Notes: generated by a model not told the origin, from the letters alone. Positions 42,146 through 51,752 are shown, numbered from the stretch's first letter. The stretch is DNA of 64,000 bases from Vibrio methylphosphonaticus (GCF_023634655.1 NZ_JAMKMS010000017.1:1-64000); one strand, 5' to 3'. Numbers and translations are program-made.

Positions 42146-43084
42146 ATGTGGATCGTTGTTATCACACTTCCTACGATGTTAGGTTTATGCGCTTACTATC
42201 TAACTAATCAATGGGCGTTGGAAAATGCGGCGGCATTTATCATTATACTGCCGGTTTTTTATTTAGCGGTTGCGTTTGCTTTACTTGTATTCAAGCGCCG
42301 TAACAAAGCCAGTGTATGCGTATTACTCATGCTAGCGTGGCTTATACCAGTGAGTCCTATGGGATTTACGAGCACTCATGTATGTAGTGGGCAAGAAATC
42401 TCAGTGTTGCAATACAACGTGTACTACGATAATCATCAACTTGATTCGTTTATTCAGTACGTGCGTAAAACGACGCCGGCTATTTTGATACTACAGGAGG
42501 TCTCACCGACACACGGTGAGCAGCTTAAGGAGCTCACTGCGTTATATCCTTACCAATATGGTGGACAGAGGCGCGTAGGTTACCCAAGTGGTCAAATGAT
42601 TTTGAGTCAGAATCCGTTATATGGTCGAAACGTCGTGGCATCACGATCTGGTCACCGCATATTAAAAGTGATTTGGCGGGCAACAGAAGATAAGGATATT
42701 TATCTTATCGCCGCGCATCCACCGTCACCGAGAACAAAGCAATTGTGGATTGAACGAAATGAAGTTATCAATGATGTCATGATGGAGGCGCAGCGTTCAC
42801 CCTTAGATACCACGTTGGTAGTGGGTGACTTTAATTTGTCGAGCACAACCGCGCGGTTTGCGGCATTGATGCCTGGCTTTCAAACTCAACCGATTGCGAG
42901 TTGGCCTTCGTTTATAAAGCGTTGGTTACTTCCGTTTCAGCCCGTTGTTGCTATTGACCATCTTTGGGTCAAGGGGCCAAGCATTAATACTCAAATTTGC
43001 CAACGTCAGGCGATCACGCAAATAGGGGGCTCTGACCATGTCGCCATTCGCACAGACTTACATTTAGAGTCAACACTAGAGTAA
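42146..43084 (+). CDS. Endonuclease/exonuclease/phosphatase (EEP) family membrane protein
   Basis: A 312-residue protein with two or three N-terminal membrane helices (about 1-70) and a C-terminal EEP domain. The catalytic motifs LQYNVYYDN, ILQEVSP, VVGDFNLS, IDHLWVKG and GGSDHVAI are intact. The active domain probably faces the periplasm. Such proteins cleave phosphodiester or phosphoester bonds; the substrate (nucleic acid, lipid, other) is not shown. The ribosome binding site is distant (TAGGAG, 15 bases). Confidence 0.82.
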   Translation: MWIVVITLPTMLGLCAYYLTNQWALENAAAFIIILPVFYLAVAFALLVFKRRNKASVCVLLMLAWLIPVSPMGFTSTHVCSGQEISVLQYNVYYDNHQLDSFIQYVRKTTPAILILQEVSPTHGEQLKELTALYPYQYGGQRRVGYPSGQMILSQNPLYGRNVVASRSGHRILKVIWRATEDKDIYLIAAHPPSPRTKQLWIERNEVINDVMMEAQRSPLDTTLVVGDFNLSSTTARFAALMPGFQTQPIASWPSFIKRWLLPFQPVVAIDHLWVKGPSINTQICQRQAITQIGGSDHVAIRTDLHLESTLE

Positions 43085-43136
43085 GAACATTGGGCTTTGG
43101 TGAGCAGTACTGAGATTAACGCTACCACTGAAATCA

Positions 43137-43162
43137 AAAAAAGCGCCATAAGGCGCTTTTTT
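43137..43162. terminator. Bidirectional intrinsic terminator
   Basis: AAAAAAGCGCC and GGCGCTTTTTT form a stem with loop ATAA, between the convergent EEP and PhnA genes. Confidence 0.92.
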
Positions 43163-43181
43163 AGTTGTGATGAGAAATTAA

Positions 43182-43748
43182 TTATTTCTTACGGCAATAT
43201 TCACAACGTAGCCACATAGACTGACCTTCGACTTTTCCTGAGAAAAGTTCTGGGTCATCTTGTGCAAGACCGATGTTTCGTACCATCGTACCAATTTTAA
43301 CAACCATTGAAGACCCCTTTACTGGAAGGTCTTTAATGATAGTGACGGTGTCACCTTTTTGTAATGGTGCGCCGTGGCAATCAACGTGTTTAAGACCATC
43401 ATTTTCAAGACCAGTTTCAGCCCATGTCTTAGTCTCTTCTTCCATGTACATCATGTCGAGAAGGTCTTGTGCCCAGCCTTCAGCTGATAGGCGGTGTAAT
43501 TGACGGAATGCGACTACTTGAACAGGAGCCACTTGGCTCCACATGCTGTCATTTAAGCAGCGCCAGTGGTTAACGTCCATTGACTCTGGGTTTTCAATTT
43601 GGCTTGAACAGGTTTCACAAAGCATGATGGCGTGATCAACGGTCACGTGTGAGTGCGGTGCGACAACAAACGGAGAGAGTGGCGTCTCAGCCGCACATAG
43701 TTCACATTTATTTCCACAGCGCTCTAGCATCGTTGCTTCAGTAGACAT
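43182..43748 (-). CDS. phnA: PhnA (YjdM) family zinc-ribbon protein
   Basis: A 188-residue cytoplasmic protein with an N-terminal zinc ribbon (RCGNKCELC near 10-18 and MLCETCSSQ near 42-50) and a C-terminal PhnA domain (about 122-165: CHGAPLQKGDTVTIIKDLP). The family was linked to alkylphosphonate use by name only; its real role is unclear. A last WLRCEYCRKK could add a metal site. It is monocistronic. Confidence 0.9.
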   Translation of the reverse strand: MSTEATMLERCGNKCELCAAETPLSPFVVAPHSHVTVDHAIMLCETCSSQIENPESMDVNHWRCLNDSMWSQVAPVQVVAFRQLHRLSAEGWAQDLLDMMYMEEETKTWAETGLENDGLKHVDCHGAPLQKGDTVTIIKDLPVKGSSMVVKIGTMVRNIGLAQDDPELFSGKVEGQSMWLRCEYCRKK

Positions 43749-43883
43749 ACTTAACCCTTATTTTGGTGAGATCGGGCGAAAGCCTCGTCCGATGGTTATT
43801 CTGTGGTACTTAATTTTAGTATCACCGGATTGATAGCCGCGCATTATACATGGTTTTAGCGAAAAGTGTGATATAGAAACGGA

Positions 43884-43908
43884 AAAGCACGGCAGGATAC
43901 CGTGCTTT
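43884..43908 (-). terminator. Hairpin terminator of fadL-volA
   Basis: AAAGCACGG and CCGTGCTTT pair around a 7-base loop 22 bases after the volA stop; the minus-strand tail is TTCCGTTT. Confidence 0.65.
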
Positions 43909-43929
43909 GTTAGTCAGGCTAAATCAACG

Positions 43930-46380
43930 TTACTCTAAAACAGAAGCAGAATTTGAAATCGCCGCAGTGCCCGTTGCAATGAAAGAGCTTACTTCACTTT
44001 GCAGCTCCTGATGATGGGCCAAATCGGAAAAGGTGGTGGTATCTTGAACCGAAATATAACTACTGTGTTGCCCAACTGCATTAAAGCGCACGAATGGCGT
44101 CATTTCGGCGGCCCCGCCTTGACTACTGCTGACCACGGTTAAACCCAATTTAGCCGCTAATGGTTCGGTGCCCGCGAAAATGGACTGTTGCACATATTTA
44201 CTGACGCCTTGGCCTTGATCAATATACCCTGGTACGTTGTTAGGCACGGTTCCGTCGCCTTTAACCTGAGCCATATATACTGGCGTTGCAATAGCCTTTA
44301 ACGTAGTAGCATGTGTGTACGGATCAGCTGTATCCAACACGGTTTGAACCGCGTAACTGAACTCGGTATTCGTGGTTAATATTTTTTCGGTATTTTCTAT
44401 GGGTGACTCAAGCTTAAAAGCGCCAAGACATGAGTCAAAATAGGTATCAGGATCGGCGGCAAATTGATCGCATGCACGTGAATTGACGAACGTGTCGTAA
44501 CCGATGCCAGCAGACAAGGCGATATTATGAGTCACCAGTGGGCCGAAGGAATCGGAGCCTAGCAAAAGATTTGCGATCTGCCCGCCTGAGTTAACAAATG
44601 CAGCGCGACTAAACTTGAACAGGGGATCAACAGACGCATTTAATGGCGCGTTGGCTTGAGTGACGGCAGGTATGCCTAATACTCCGCCTAATGAGTGTCC
44701 AATGAAGGTTGGAGGGGTTGCGATTGTCGAAGGTAGCGCGGCGAGTGGGGTATTGGTAAAACCACCGATGAGTTGATTGGTCGACAATGCCATTCTAAGC
44801 GTCATGATATCCAACATGGATTGACGAATATTGTCACGCGCTACGGGTAGTACTGTTAAATTCATGTAGTCGGTGACATCGCGTTGCGCGGATGCACCGT
44901 TGGGTAAACTCCTATCTCCGTGAAGCGGCGCATCAATGGCGATGACGGCTTGACCGGCTTTTACTAAATTGCTCGCAAATAAATAAGAGTTCTCTTTGGC
45001 TGATGTGATGCCGTGTTGATACACCGCAATGCCAGTAATTGTTCCGCTGGTGGGTGTGTAAAGCAAAAAGTTGACGTCTTGTAGTGATTTGACGGCGGGT
45101 ACTGGTGAGTATCGTGTCACGATACGCTCTGAATCAAATACACTGCCATCAAGTTTGGTGAAAGATAGCCCCATTAAGTCAGCTAGCAGTGATTCAGGAT
45201 CGGTTAAAAACGTGCCTGGATTAATATTGTTCGCTTGAAGTTGCGTGGCAAAATTCGCTTGTTCCGCACTATCAGTAATTATACTTTTGGTGATCGCGAG
45301 GCTATCCGTGCCAGATTCAAATGGTTGGGTATTCCAGCGGTCCCCTGTTTCTAAATAATAGGGCAGTTTAATCGTCCCTTTTGTCACCGAAACTGTACCT
45401 GCAGCGACGCTATTGTAATTGGCGATCACAGTATTTCGTGTATCGTTAGAAAGCCCTAAGTAGGTGGTGAAGTTGTCGTCGCTCGCGAGAGCGGTAGCAA
45501 GGTCAACGGGTGTAGAAAAGGTCATCTCACCAATCCGGTTAACGTCGGCATTATTTGGGTTTGCTGATCCTTTCCAGATATCGCTGTAGGATTTGCTAGG
45601 GTCTTGCGCAGCCGCGAGCATCCCTTTGGTCGCATAAAGCGTGGCACCAATAGATTGGGTAGAAAACCAAGTGGAATAAACAATGCTATTGGGGTCGACA
45701 GCGCCAGCGCTACCGGCGTGGATCAGTGCCTCCACCCCTTGCACAACCTGTTGAGCTGTTGCGAGCGAACCTTCACTGTAAATTTTGGTTTGGGATTTTA
45801 ACGCAGCGTAACTCTGAGAGGTACCGACCGAATCCCCGTTGGCGTCTAGTAGGGTATTATTAACGGCAATGATATATTCACTTGAACCGGCAAGGTCTAT
45901 AAGAGGAATGACGATAAGTGTTGTACCCTGTGTTTTAACTACATAATCAACCCCATAAGTCAGCAACTTGTCTGGTAATGGTGAGTCTGAAGTTAAGCCT
46001 TTTGTTAGCTTAACCATAGTGACTGATGTGGCAGCAGGCGCGCTTGTTAATGGTTTGTCGAATTTTATTGCAATAGGAGAGGTTGTGGACCACCCATCAG
46101 TTTGTCCCATTGCTGCGATGGGGTTGCTTAGTGCGTCGTTTCCACCTGTTGGAATTTCTAATGTACCATCCATGGTGTTCATTAACGCAAAGGTTGGAAA
46201 AGGAACATCGGCGTTTGCGCCCTGAAGGGTGTACACCACTTTGGTTGGTTTGCTGAGCAGGGTTTCAATATGTTGTTCATAAGACGTTGCGGTAGGGGTT
46301 CCAGATAGTTCACTTTCACCACCACAGGCAGACAAAAGCAGTGCGCCAGAAATGACCGACGCTAAATATAATGGTTTCAT
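43930..46380 (-). CDS. volA: VolA/Pla-1/cef family surface lipase lipoprotein
   Basis: An 816-residue lipoprotein. The signal peptide ends in the lipobox LSAC followed by GGES, and the alpha/beta hydrolase domain has S563 in GHSLGGVLG. The family includes V. cholerae VolA, a surface-exposed lysophospholipase. It would cleave lysophosphatidylcholine or similar lipids to free fatty acids. The gene follows a fadL homologue by 18 bases, the same pairing as in V. cholerae, where the porin takes up the released acid. A FadR-like site lies before the operon. Confidence 0.9.
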   Translation of the reverse strand: MKPLYLASVISGALLLSACGGESELSGTPTATSYEQHIETLLSKPTKVVYTLQGANADVPFPTFALMNTMDGTLEIPTGGNDALSNPIAAMGQTDGWSTTSPIAIKFDKPLTSAPAATSVTMVKLTKGLTSDSPLPDKLLTYGVDYVVKTQGTTLIVIPLIDLAGSSEYIIAVNNTLLDANGDSVGTSQSYAALKSQTKIYSEGSLATAQQVVQGVEALIHAGSAGAVDPNSIVYSTWFSTQSIGATLYATKGMLAAAQDPSKSYSDIWKGSANPNNADVNRIGEMTFSTPVDLATALASDDNFTTYLGLSNDTRNTVIANYNSVAAGTVSVTKGTIKLPYYLETGDRWNTQPFESGTDSLAITKSIITDSAEQANFATQLQANNINPGTFLTDPESLLADLMGLSFTKLDGSVFDSERIVTRYSPVPAVKSLQDVNFLLYTPTSGTITGIAVYQHGITSAKENSYLFASNLVKAGQAVIAIDAPLHGDRSLPNGASAQRDVTDYMNLTVLPVARDNIRQSMLDIMTLRMALSTNQLIGGFTNTPLAALPSTIATPPTFIGHSLGGVLGIPAVTQANAPLNASVDPLFKFSRAAFVNSGGQIANLLLGSDSFGPLVTHNIALSAGIGYDTFVNSRACDQFAADPDTYFDSCLGAFKLESPIENTEKILTTNTEFSYAVQTVLDTADPYTHATTLKAIATPVYMAQVKGDGTVPNNVPGYIDQGQGVSKYVQQSIFAGTEPLAAKLGLTVVSSSQGGAAEMTPFVRFNAVGQHSSYISVQDTTTFSDLAHHQELQSEVSSFIATGTAAISNSASVLE

Positions 46381-46398
46381 AGTCGTATCCTTACTGAC

Positions 46399-47646
46399 TT
46401 AGTTGAATTGGTAGTTAACTTGAAGTGCGCCAATATACGCCGTGGAATCTCCACTAAATTGCAACTCCTGACCTAACTTGTCGACTTCGGTAAATGATCC
46501 GGACTTTCCTTGAAGAAACGTCAAACCCGCATCCACTGAAAGCGCCGAGCTCATTTGATAAGTGATGCCCGCTGAATACCAATAACGGTCTGAATCTGGG
46601 ATGCTTAGTGTCGCTTCACCTGCTTGTTTATCTAACGCAAACCCCGCACGCAGTGTCCAATCATGAGTTAGATAGTGGGTAAATCCTGCTGAGTAACGGT
46701 TACTGTCCTCATAGTTTTCTTTTTTATAGAAGCACTCTCCGGGCACACTACCGCCAGCACAGGTCGGGGATGTTGCTTTAAGCTCTTTAAAACTGCTCCA
46801 CTCTGTACGCTGTAGTCCGTAATGAATCGCCCATTTTTCTGCCACTTTATGATAGCCAGAAAACTCCCAAATCGCGGGTAAGGTCACGTCTAAATCTGCC
46901 TTTGTGTTAGGGGGAGTTGAAATACCACTGTCATAGCTGGAGAAATCCCCGTCTTCGAACGCAAGATCGATAGCCGAGCGGTACGAGAAACCAAAGCGGT
47001 GGTTGTCATTGACTTCATATAGTGCACCAAGGTTCCAACCAAACGCATAAGTTTCACCTTTCATTGAAATGAGCATGTCACTCGCAGAGCCACCTAAAAA
47101 TGGTGCTAATGCGCCTTTGTGACGATTTAGTTCTGCTTCCGCATAAACAAAATTGACGCCAGCACCGAGGGAGAACTGATCATTAATACGATAGGCAATG
47201 TTTGGGTTTAAGTTCACAGAAATTAGTGAAGTATCGCCAGCTAAGTCACCGGCATACGCATTGTCAGGGTAATCGGTTGCGACACCATAAGTACTAAACA
47301 GCCCAATTCCCCACGCCCACTGTTCATTGATCGGGCTTATGTAATAGGCACCAGGCACAAATTGCATGGGAGCCACATCTTTCATTTGTTGGTTGTTGGT
47401 TTCATCAGTAATGTTCACGTTGGGGTCGACGAGAGTGATTGCACCTGAAAATTGTGCATTATCAAATAAGGTCATAGCGGCCGGATTTCTAGCGAGCACA
47501 CTGGCGTTATCGGCGACGGCACCCTCGCCTGAAAACGCTCGACCTAAACCAGACGCTGAATGTTCGTTTGCTTGAAAGCCAGCGGCAAGCGAGGCAGGTG
47601 TGATAACCCCCAATATAATGGGCGTGAGGAGCGCTCTTTTTTTCAT
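46399..47646 (-). CDS. fadL: FadL/OmpP1/TodX family outer-membrane transporter
   Basis: A 415-residue outer-membrane protein with a signal peptide (about 1-22), then the FadL start FQANEHSASGLGRAFSGEGAVADNASVLARNPAAM, seen in parts as GLGRAFSGEGA and NPAAM, and a barrel ending in LQVNYQFN. FadL proteins bring long-chain fatty acids across the outer membrane. GGGAA lies upstream of the ATG. It is the first gene of the fadL-volA operon. Confidence 0.92.
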   Translation of the reverse strand: MKKRALLTPIILGVITPASLAAGFQANEHSASGLGRAFSGEGAVADNASVLARNPAAMTLFDNAQFSGAITLVDPNVNITDETNNQQMKDVAPMQFVPGAYYISPINEQWAWGIGLFSTYGVATDYPDNAYAGDLAGDTSLISVNLNPNIAYRINDQFSLGAGVNFVYAEAELNRHKGALAPFLGGSASDMLISMKGETYAFGWNLGALYEVNDNHRFGFSYRSAIDLAFEDGDFSSYDSGISTPPNTKADLDVTLPAIWEFSGYHKVAEKWAIHYGLQRTEWSSFKELKATSPTCAGGSVPGECFYKKENYEDSNRYSAGFTHYLTHDWTLRAGFALDKQAGEATLSIPDSDRYWYSAGITYQMSSALSVDAGLTFLQGKSGSFTEVDKLGQELQFSGDSTAYIGALQVNYQFN

Positions 47647-47760
47647 TTTAAATTCCCTTTTTAAGCAATATTCTCAAACGAGCTAGTAACGGGCTATTAT
47701 CAGGTCGCGGAATATCTTCCCAACTTTCATCGTAGTATTTGGAGATGAAGGAGGACTTTT

Positions 47761-47776
47761 ACTGATTAGACCAGTT
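47761..47776. promoter_or_regulatory. FadR-like operator upstream of fadL-volA
   Basis: On the minus strand AACTGGTC-TA-ATCAGT resembles the FadR site (left half AACTGGTC is exact, right half partial). It is 115 bases before the fadL start, a reasonable place for fatty-acid control. Confidence 0.5.
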
Positions 47777-47897
47777 GTTAATGTCATGTAAAATATTAGT
47801 AAAAGCAAGGTTAAAATGTGTTAAGTGTGACAAAACGAATAATAGTGACTGTACTGGTGGATATGGGAATGTAAGGAGGAGAGGATTATCGGAAAAG

Positions 47898-47916
47898 GCG
47901 GTGTAAGGAACACCGC
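47898..47916 (-). terminator. Hairpin terminator of the M48 protease gene
   Basis: GCGGTGT and ACACCGC pair around a five-base loop; the minus-strand tail is CTTTTCC. It lies about 78 bases past the stop. Confidence 0.5.
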
Positions 47917-47993
47917 ATGAATGTTTGAGTGATGGAATCGACAAATATTGCCGAATAAACCAGAACGAAGTGATTAGTAATGAGGGTTAAACA

Positions 47994-48782
47994 CTAGGTT
48001 TTTTTACAGTTTGGGGCCTTAGTGGCGTAATCGGGTAATGTCGCAGTCTTGGCTTTAAGATCGTTGATGCGGGTGTCGTGTGAAGGGTGGGTTGAGAGCA
48101 GTTCTGGTGGTTGATTGCCACCGGATGCTTTCGCCATGTTTTTCCACAAATCGACACTTTGTCGCGGGTCAAAGCCACTTTTTGCCATTAGTTCTAGGCC
48201 GACAATATCAGCTTCAGATTCTTGAGTTCGTCCATAGGGTAGGATTACCCCATACTGAACGCCGACACCCAGTGCCGCCATGGTCACATTTTGATACTGT
48301 GATCCGCCTAATGCGACATTAGTAATTTGCATACCAGTATTGGCGAGTTGAGATTGTGACAACCGTTCGTTACTGTGGTCGGCAAGAACGTGAGCGATTT
48401 CGTGGCCGATAACCGTAGCAAGTTGGTCTGGTGTGACCGCGACATTGAGTAATCCAGTATAAACGCCAATTTTACCGCCTGGTAAAGCGAAAGCATTAAC
48501 TTGATCACTGTCGAATACCACCACTTCCCACTCAGAAAATTCGGCTTGGGGTGGAACATGGTCGGTAATAGTTTTTGCCACACATTGCACGTACGCGTTG
48601 GTTGCTTGGTGAGTACTAATTTTTTGTTCTTTCTTCATTTGTTCAAAAGACTGTGCACCCAGCTGGCTCATTTGGCTATCTGAAAATAGGATTAATTGGT
48701 TGCGTCCGGTAGGTGACGACGAGCACGCTGCAATAAAAGATGTGATGATCGCGGCGGCTCCTGCTTTTGCCAAAGTGTTCAT
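47994..48782 (-). CDS. M48 family zinc metalloprotease lipoprotein
   Basis: About 262 residues from the ATG at 48782, preferred because TAGGAG lies upstream; the frame extends to 48803. A signal peptide ends in the lipobox FIAAC. The zinc motif is HEIAHVLADH with a downstream glutamate in ESEADIVGLEL. This is the LoiP/YggG type of periplasmic protease, tied to outer-membrane quality control. Ten or so residues after the HExxH region are glycine- and alanine-rich. It is monocistronic. Confidence 0.88.
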   Translation of the reverse strand: MNTLAKAGAAAIITSFIAACSSSPTGRNQLILFSDSQMSQLGAQSFEQMKKEQKISTHQATNAYVQCVAKTITDHVPPQAEFSEWEVVVFDSDQVNAFALPGGKIGVYTGLLNVAVTPDQLATVIGHEIAHVLADHSNERLSQSQLANTGMQITNVALGGSQYQNVTMAALGVGVQYGVILPYGRTQESEADIVGLELMAKSGFDPRQSVDLWKNMAKASGGNQPPELLSTHPSHDTRINDLKAKTATLPDYATKAPNCKKT

Positions 48783-48949
48783 GATGTTACTACTCCTATG
48801 CATCCGTGCCAGTGCTTGCTGTTTGTTGTGGTATCAGACCACGTATAAGACAGCGTCGCTGTGAGCGGTTATTCTTCTTGATATTTGCCAAACGAAAAAA
48901 CTCAAGGCATCATACTTTTCATTAATGGCTCTAAGTATAGGATTTAACA

Positions 48950-49384
48950 GTGAGTATTTGGAAGAAGAAACTCTCATTAGCTGCGCTAAATCGCACTTCC
49001 GAGAATACACTGATAGAACATTTGCAAATTGAATACACGGATTTTACCGACAATTCTCTGTCTGCCACTATGCCAGTCTGCAGTTTTACTCATCAACCCC
49101 TAGGGATGCTACACGGCGGCGCGTCAGTGGTGTTAGCTGAAACGCTGGGTTCACTTGCGGCTAACTATTGTGTTGATGAAAATCACTATTGTGTAGGGTT
49201 AGATATTAATGCTAATCATGTACGAGCGATGCGTTCGGGACATGTTATCGGTTGTGCAACACCCGTTCACTTAGGTGTGTCTACTCAGGTGTGGCAAATT
49301 GATATCAGCGACTCTCAACAACGATTGGTCTGCACGAGCCGTTTGACAATAGCGGTTAAAAAACACAAAAGAGTCACATCATGA
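48950..49384 (+). CDS. menI: Hotdog-fold acyl-CoA thioesterase, MenI/YdiI-like
   Basis: A 144-residue hotdog thioesterase. The start SIWKKKLSLAALN, then ATMPVCSFTHQPLGMLHGGASVVLAE (active-site HGGASVVLAE) and DINANHVRAM match MenI (YdiI), which hydrolyses 1,4-dihydroxy-2-naphthoyl-CoA in menaquinone synthesis and also other acyl-CoAs. The start is GTG with AGGA upstream. Its stop overlaps the next ATG by 4 bases. Confidence 0.85.
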   Translation: MSIWKKKLSLAALNRTSENTLIEHLQIEYTDFTDNSLSATMPVCSFTHQPLGMLHGGASVVLAETLGSLAANYCVDENHYCVGLDINANHVRAMRSGHVIGCATPVHLGVSTQVWQIDISDSQQRLVCTSRLTIAVKKHKRVTS

Positions 49385-49614
49385 CGGTCGAATTTAGTGG
49401 CGGTAAAGTGTTGATGACGCCTCATGAAATAGTGGTTCGTTTATCAGGCAATCATACAACGTTGCAAGCCCAAGTGGATGCGGTTCAACTCATTTTACCC
49501 GCTTGCGTTATTTCGGCTAATGGTGCGGAGTGCAAATGGTCCATTCGTTTGGATAATCCACAGCAGATCCAACTGATTGCTAATGAGACAGGAATCGAGG
49601 TTCTGTCTTTGTAA
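49381..49614 (+). CDS. DUF3389 family protein
   Basis: A 77-residue soluble protein whose start (MTVEFSGGKVLMTPHEIVVRLSG) resembles DUF3389, seen mainly in vibrios. It overlaps menI by 4 bases, so it is translationally coupled. Function is unknown. An inverted repeat follows before sgrR. Confidence 0.72.
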   Translation: MTVEFSGGKVLMTPHEIVVRLSGNHTTLQAQVDAVQLILPACVISANGAECKWSIRLDNPQQIQLIANETGIEVLSL

Positions 49615-49632
49615 CTTGCTAATTGTACTCTT

Positions 49633-49678
49633 AAAGAGGAAACTAAGACCAAAGCCATTTCCTAAGTGTTTCCTCTTT
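49633..49678 (+). promoter_or_regulatory. 11-bp inverted repeat ending at the sgrR start codon
   Basis: AAAGAGGAAAC at 49633-49643 pairs exactly with GTTTCCTCTTT at 49668-49678, directly before the ATG at 49679. It contains the only AGAGGA-like sequence, far upstream. It could control translation, or mark the end of the menI-DUF3389 message. Confidence 0.5.
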
Positions 49679-51484
49679 ATGAGTAGTCCTCGTCTTCGTA
49701 AACAGTTTGAAATTCTATTCGAACATTTCTCTGGTCAAAATGCTGAAACACAGCTCGACGATATCACCGAAATATTGTTTTGTACCCGTCGTAATGCTCG
49801 GATTGTACTTAACAAGCTTGAAGAGGCGGGATGGATTGAATGGCATCCCGCAGCAGGTCGTGGCAAGCTCTCTGCGTTAAATTTCAAACAAAACCGCAAC
49901 GATGTGAGTGAGACACTTGCTCGCCGCTACCTCGAAGAAGGACGAATTGGGCATGCTCTGAATGTCTTAGAAAAGGATGCCAACCGCCTTAGTCAAGTGA
50001 TTCAAAGCTACTTGGGGGTCACGCAGACTGATGGTAAACAAGTTATACGTCTACCGTACTATCGCGCACTCTCTATGCTCAATCCGGCAAAACCGCTACG
50101 ACGCTCGGAATTGCATATCGCTAGGCAAGTATTTAGCGGGTTAACGAAGCTCGATGAGCATGACGATATCAAACCGGATCTTGCTCATCATTGGCAGCAG
50201 TTGAGCGATTGTCATTGGCGTTTTTACATCCGACCTGGTGTGCGTTTTCATAATGGTGAATTACTGACGATCGAGCACATTATTTCCAGCGTAGAGTCAT
50301 TAAAAACATCGAACCTTTTTTCTCATATTGATAAGGCGGTGAGCCCGTCACCTTGGGTGCTCGATGTGCACTTTTCAAAACCTGACTTTCAAGCGGCTTT
50401 CCTATTTGCAGAAATCAGCGCAAAAGTCTTACCACCACCCAGTATGAGAAACGATGATTTCGACCGATTCCCTATAGGCACAGGCCCTTATAGTGTCACT
50501 ACAAATAATGACAAACGATTGATTCTTTCGGCGTTTGACGGCTACTTCGGCTATCGACCACTCCTCGATACGGTAGAAGTTTGGATCATTGATGAACCTC
50601 ATTCTACATTGGTATTTCCTACGTTAGCCGACCCTATCCCTGGAGCGCGCTCTGAAAAACATGATGACATCGATCTTGATCCGGGTTGTACCTACTTGCT
50701 GCTAAACCGTGTTAGTGGTCTTGCGAAAGACGACGCGTGGGCACGTTATTTGACTAAAAAGCTCACGTCTTTAGCTATATTCAAAAAGTTACCAGAAAGT
50801 ACCGTAACGGATTTGGGCATTATTCCGGCTCACGGGTTAAAACCAGGTTGGTATCATCAGCCAATACAAGCTCAAGCTGTCAATGATATGAGCATGCCAG
50901 GACTCGAACTCACCAGAGATCTTAAGATCGCCTATTACTCGGAGCATCCTACGTTTCCAAACATTTCACGAGCAATAGAAGAGCTGTTGAAACAAGACGG
51001 AATACGTACCCAGTTTATTCGCTATGGTCATGACTCTCCTGATGCTGACAGTGTGGATATCTGGATCAGACCGATGGGTATTGCGACGAAACGGGAAGAG
51101 GCGATTGCTGGTTGGTTATTGGATTATAGTGGCATCGAATTAATGTCCAAGCCAAAGGACTTTTTGGCGTGGTCGATGTTAGTGGAAGAATGGCGAAGCC
51201 AACAGGATTATAAGTTCCCAGCACAAGAAATTGCCAAACAACTTGTCCAAAGCTACCAAGTCATTCCGATGTTTCACTGCTGGTTGGGTATCAGTAAAGA
51301 CCATTGTGGTAGTTTGCAAAACGCCAAATGCAATGCTCTCGGATGGTTTGACTTTAGCCAGGTCTGGGTGAAACCTGATGAATTGATTTATCAAAGCCAG
51401 CAGGTGTCAGATGAGCTGAATCACAACGCGAAGTTCCAAAAGGACACGGCACTGACTGAATGCACAAGTAACAAGAGTTATTAG
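49679..51484 (+). CDS. sgrR: SgrR-family transcriptional regulator
   Basis: A 601-residue protein from the ATG at 49679; the frame runs further upstream but only through the preceding hairpin and gene. N-terminal winged helix (about 1-100, SPRLRKQFEILFEHFSG then CTRRNARIVLNKLEEAGWIEW) is joined to a solute-binding-type domain (about 150-580, with RPGVRFHNGE). E. coli SgrR activates the SgrS small RNA and sugar-phosphate stress genes. I see no SgrS-like gene nearby. The zinc-ribbon gene begins 3 bases later. Confidence 0.85.
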   Translation: MSSPRLRKQFEILFEHFSGQNAETQLDDITEILFCTRRNARIVLNKLEEAGWIEWHPAAGRGKLSALNFKQNRNDVSETLARRYLEEGRIGHALNVLEKDANRLSQVIQSYLGVTQTDGKQVIRLPYYRALSMLNPAKPLRRSELHIARQVFSGLTKLDEHDDIKPDLAHHWQQLSDCHWRFYIRPGVRFHNGELLTIEHIISSVESLKTSNLFSHIDKAVSPSPWVLDVHFSKPDFQAAFLFAEISAKVLPPPSMRNDDFDRFPIGTGPYSVTTNNDKRLILSAFDGYFGYRPLLDTVEVWIIDEPHSTLVFPTLADPIPGARSEKHDDIDLDPGCTYLLLNRVSGLAKDDAWARYLTKKLTSLAIFKKLPESTVTDLGIIPAHGLKPGWYHQPIQAQAVNDMSMPGLELTRDLKIAYYSEHPTFPNISRAIEELLKQDGIRTQFIRYGHDSPDADSVDIWIRPMGIATKREEAIAGWLLDYSGIELMSKPKDFLAWSMLVEEWRSQQDYKFPAQEIAKQLVQSYQVIPMFHCWLGISKDHCGSLQNAKCNALGWFDFSQVWVKPDELIYQSQQVSDELNHNAKFQKDTALTECTSNKSY

Positions 51485-51486
51485 TG

Positions 51487-51738
51487 ATGGCAAAGCCCAA
51501 TAGTAAAGCCCCGTCCAAATCAGTGGATGTGTTTTGCAGCAAATGTGGTGCAAAACTCTATCGATACAAAAAAGGCGGTAAGGGTGCGTTGGTAAAGTGT
51601 TTTAAGGAACGAATTACCGAAGACTACACTCGAAGTTTAGGCGTTTGTCCGCACTGTGACAGTGTGTTTGGGCGCGATACCTTAGTTCGCGGTACGCCTG
51701 CTATCAAGATGGTAGGTGGCAAGGTCCGCATGAAGTAA
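51487..51738 (+). CDS. Small zinc-ribbon protein
   Basis: An 83-residue basic protein with two CxxC knuckles, FCSKCGAKLY and VCPHCDSVF, and a lysine-rich middle (YRYKKGGKGALVKC). This looks like a small zinc ribbon that could bind RNA or DNA. It starts 3 bases after sgrR and is 15 bases before cutA, so it is likely part of the same message. Confidence 0.78.
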   Translation: MAKPNSKAPSKSVDVFCSKCGAKLYRYKKGGKGALVKCFKERITEDYTRSLGVCPHCDSVFGRDTLVRGTPAIKMVGGKVRMK

Positions 51739-51752
51739 ATGGGAGAAGATTA

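Larger units (their letters stand above)
47647..47993. other. Intergenic region upstream of fadL
   Basis: This 347-base gap carries the FadR-like site (47761-47776) and the terminator of the M48 protease gene (47898-47916). A 61-codon minus-strand frame here has no ribosome binding site and I do not count it. Confidence 0.45.

Noticed and set aside
47759..47944. 61-codon minus-strand frame upstream of fadL
   Set aside because: It covers a likely operator and a terminator, and has no ribosome binding site.
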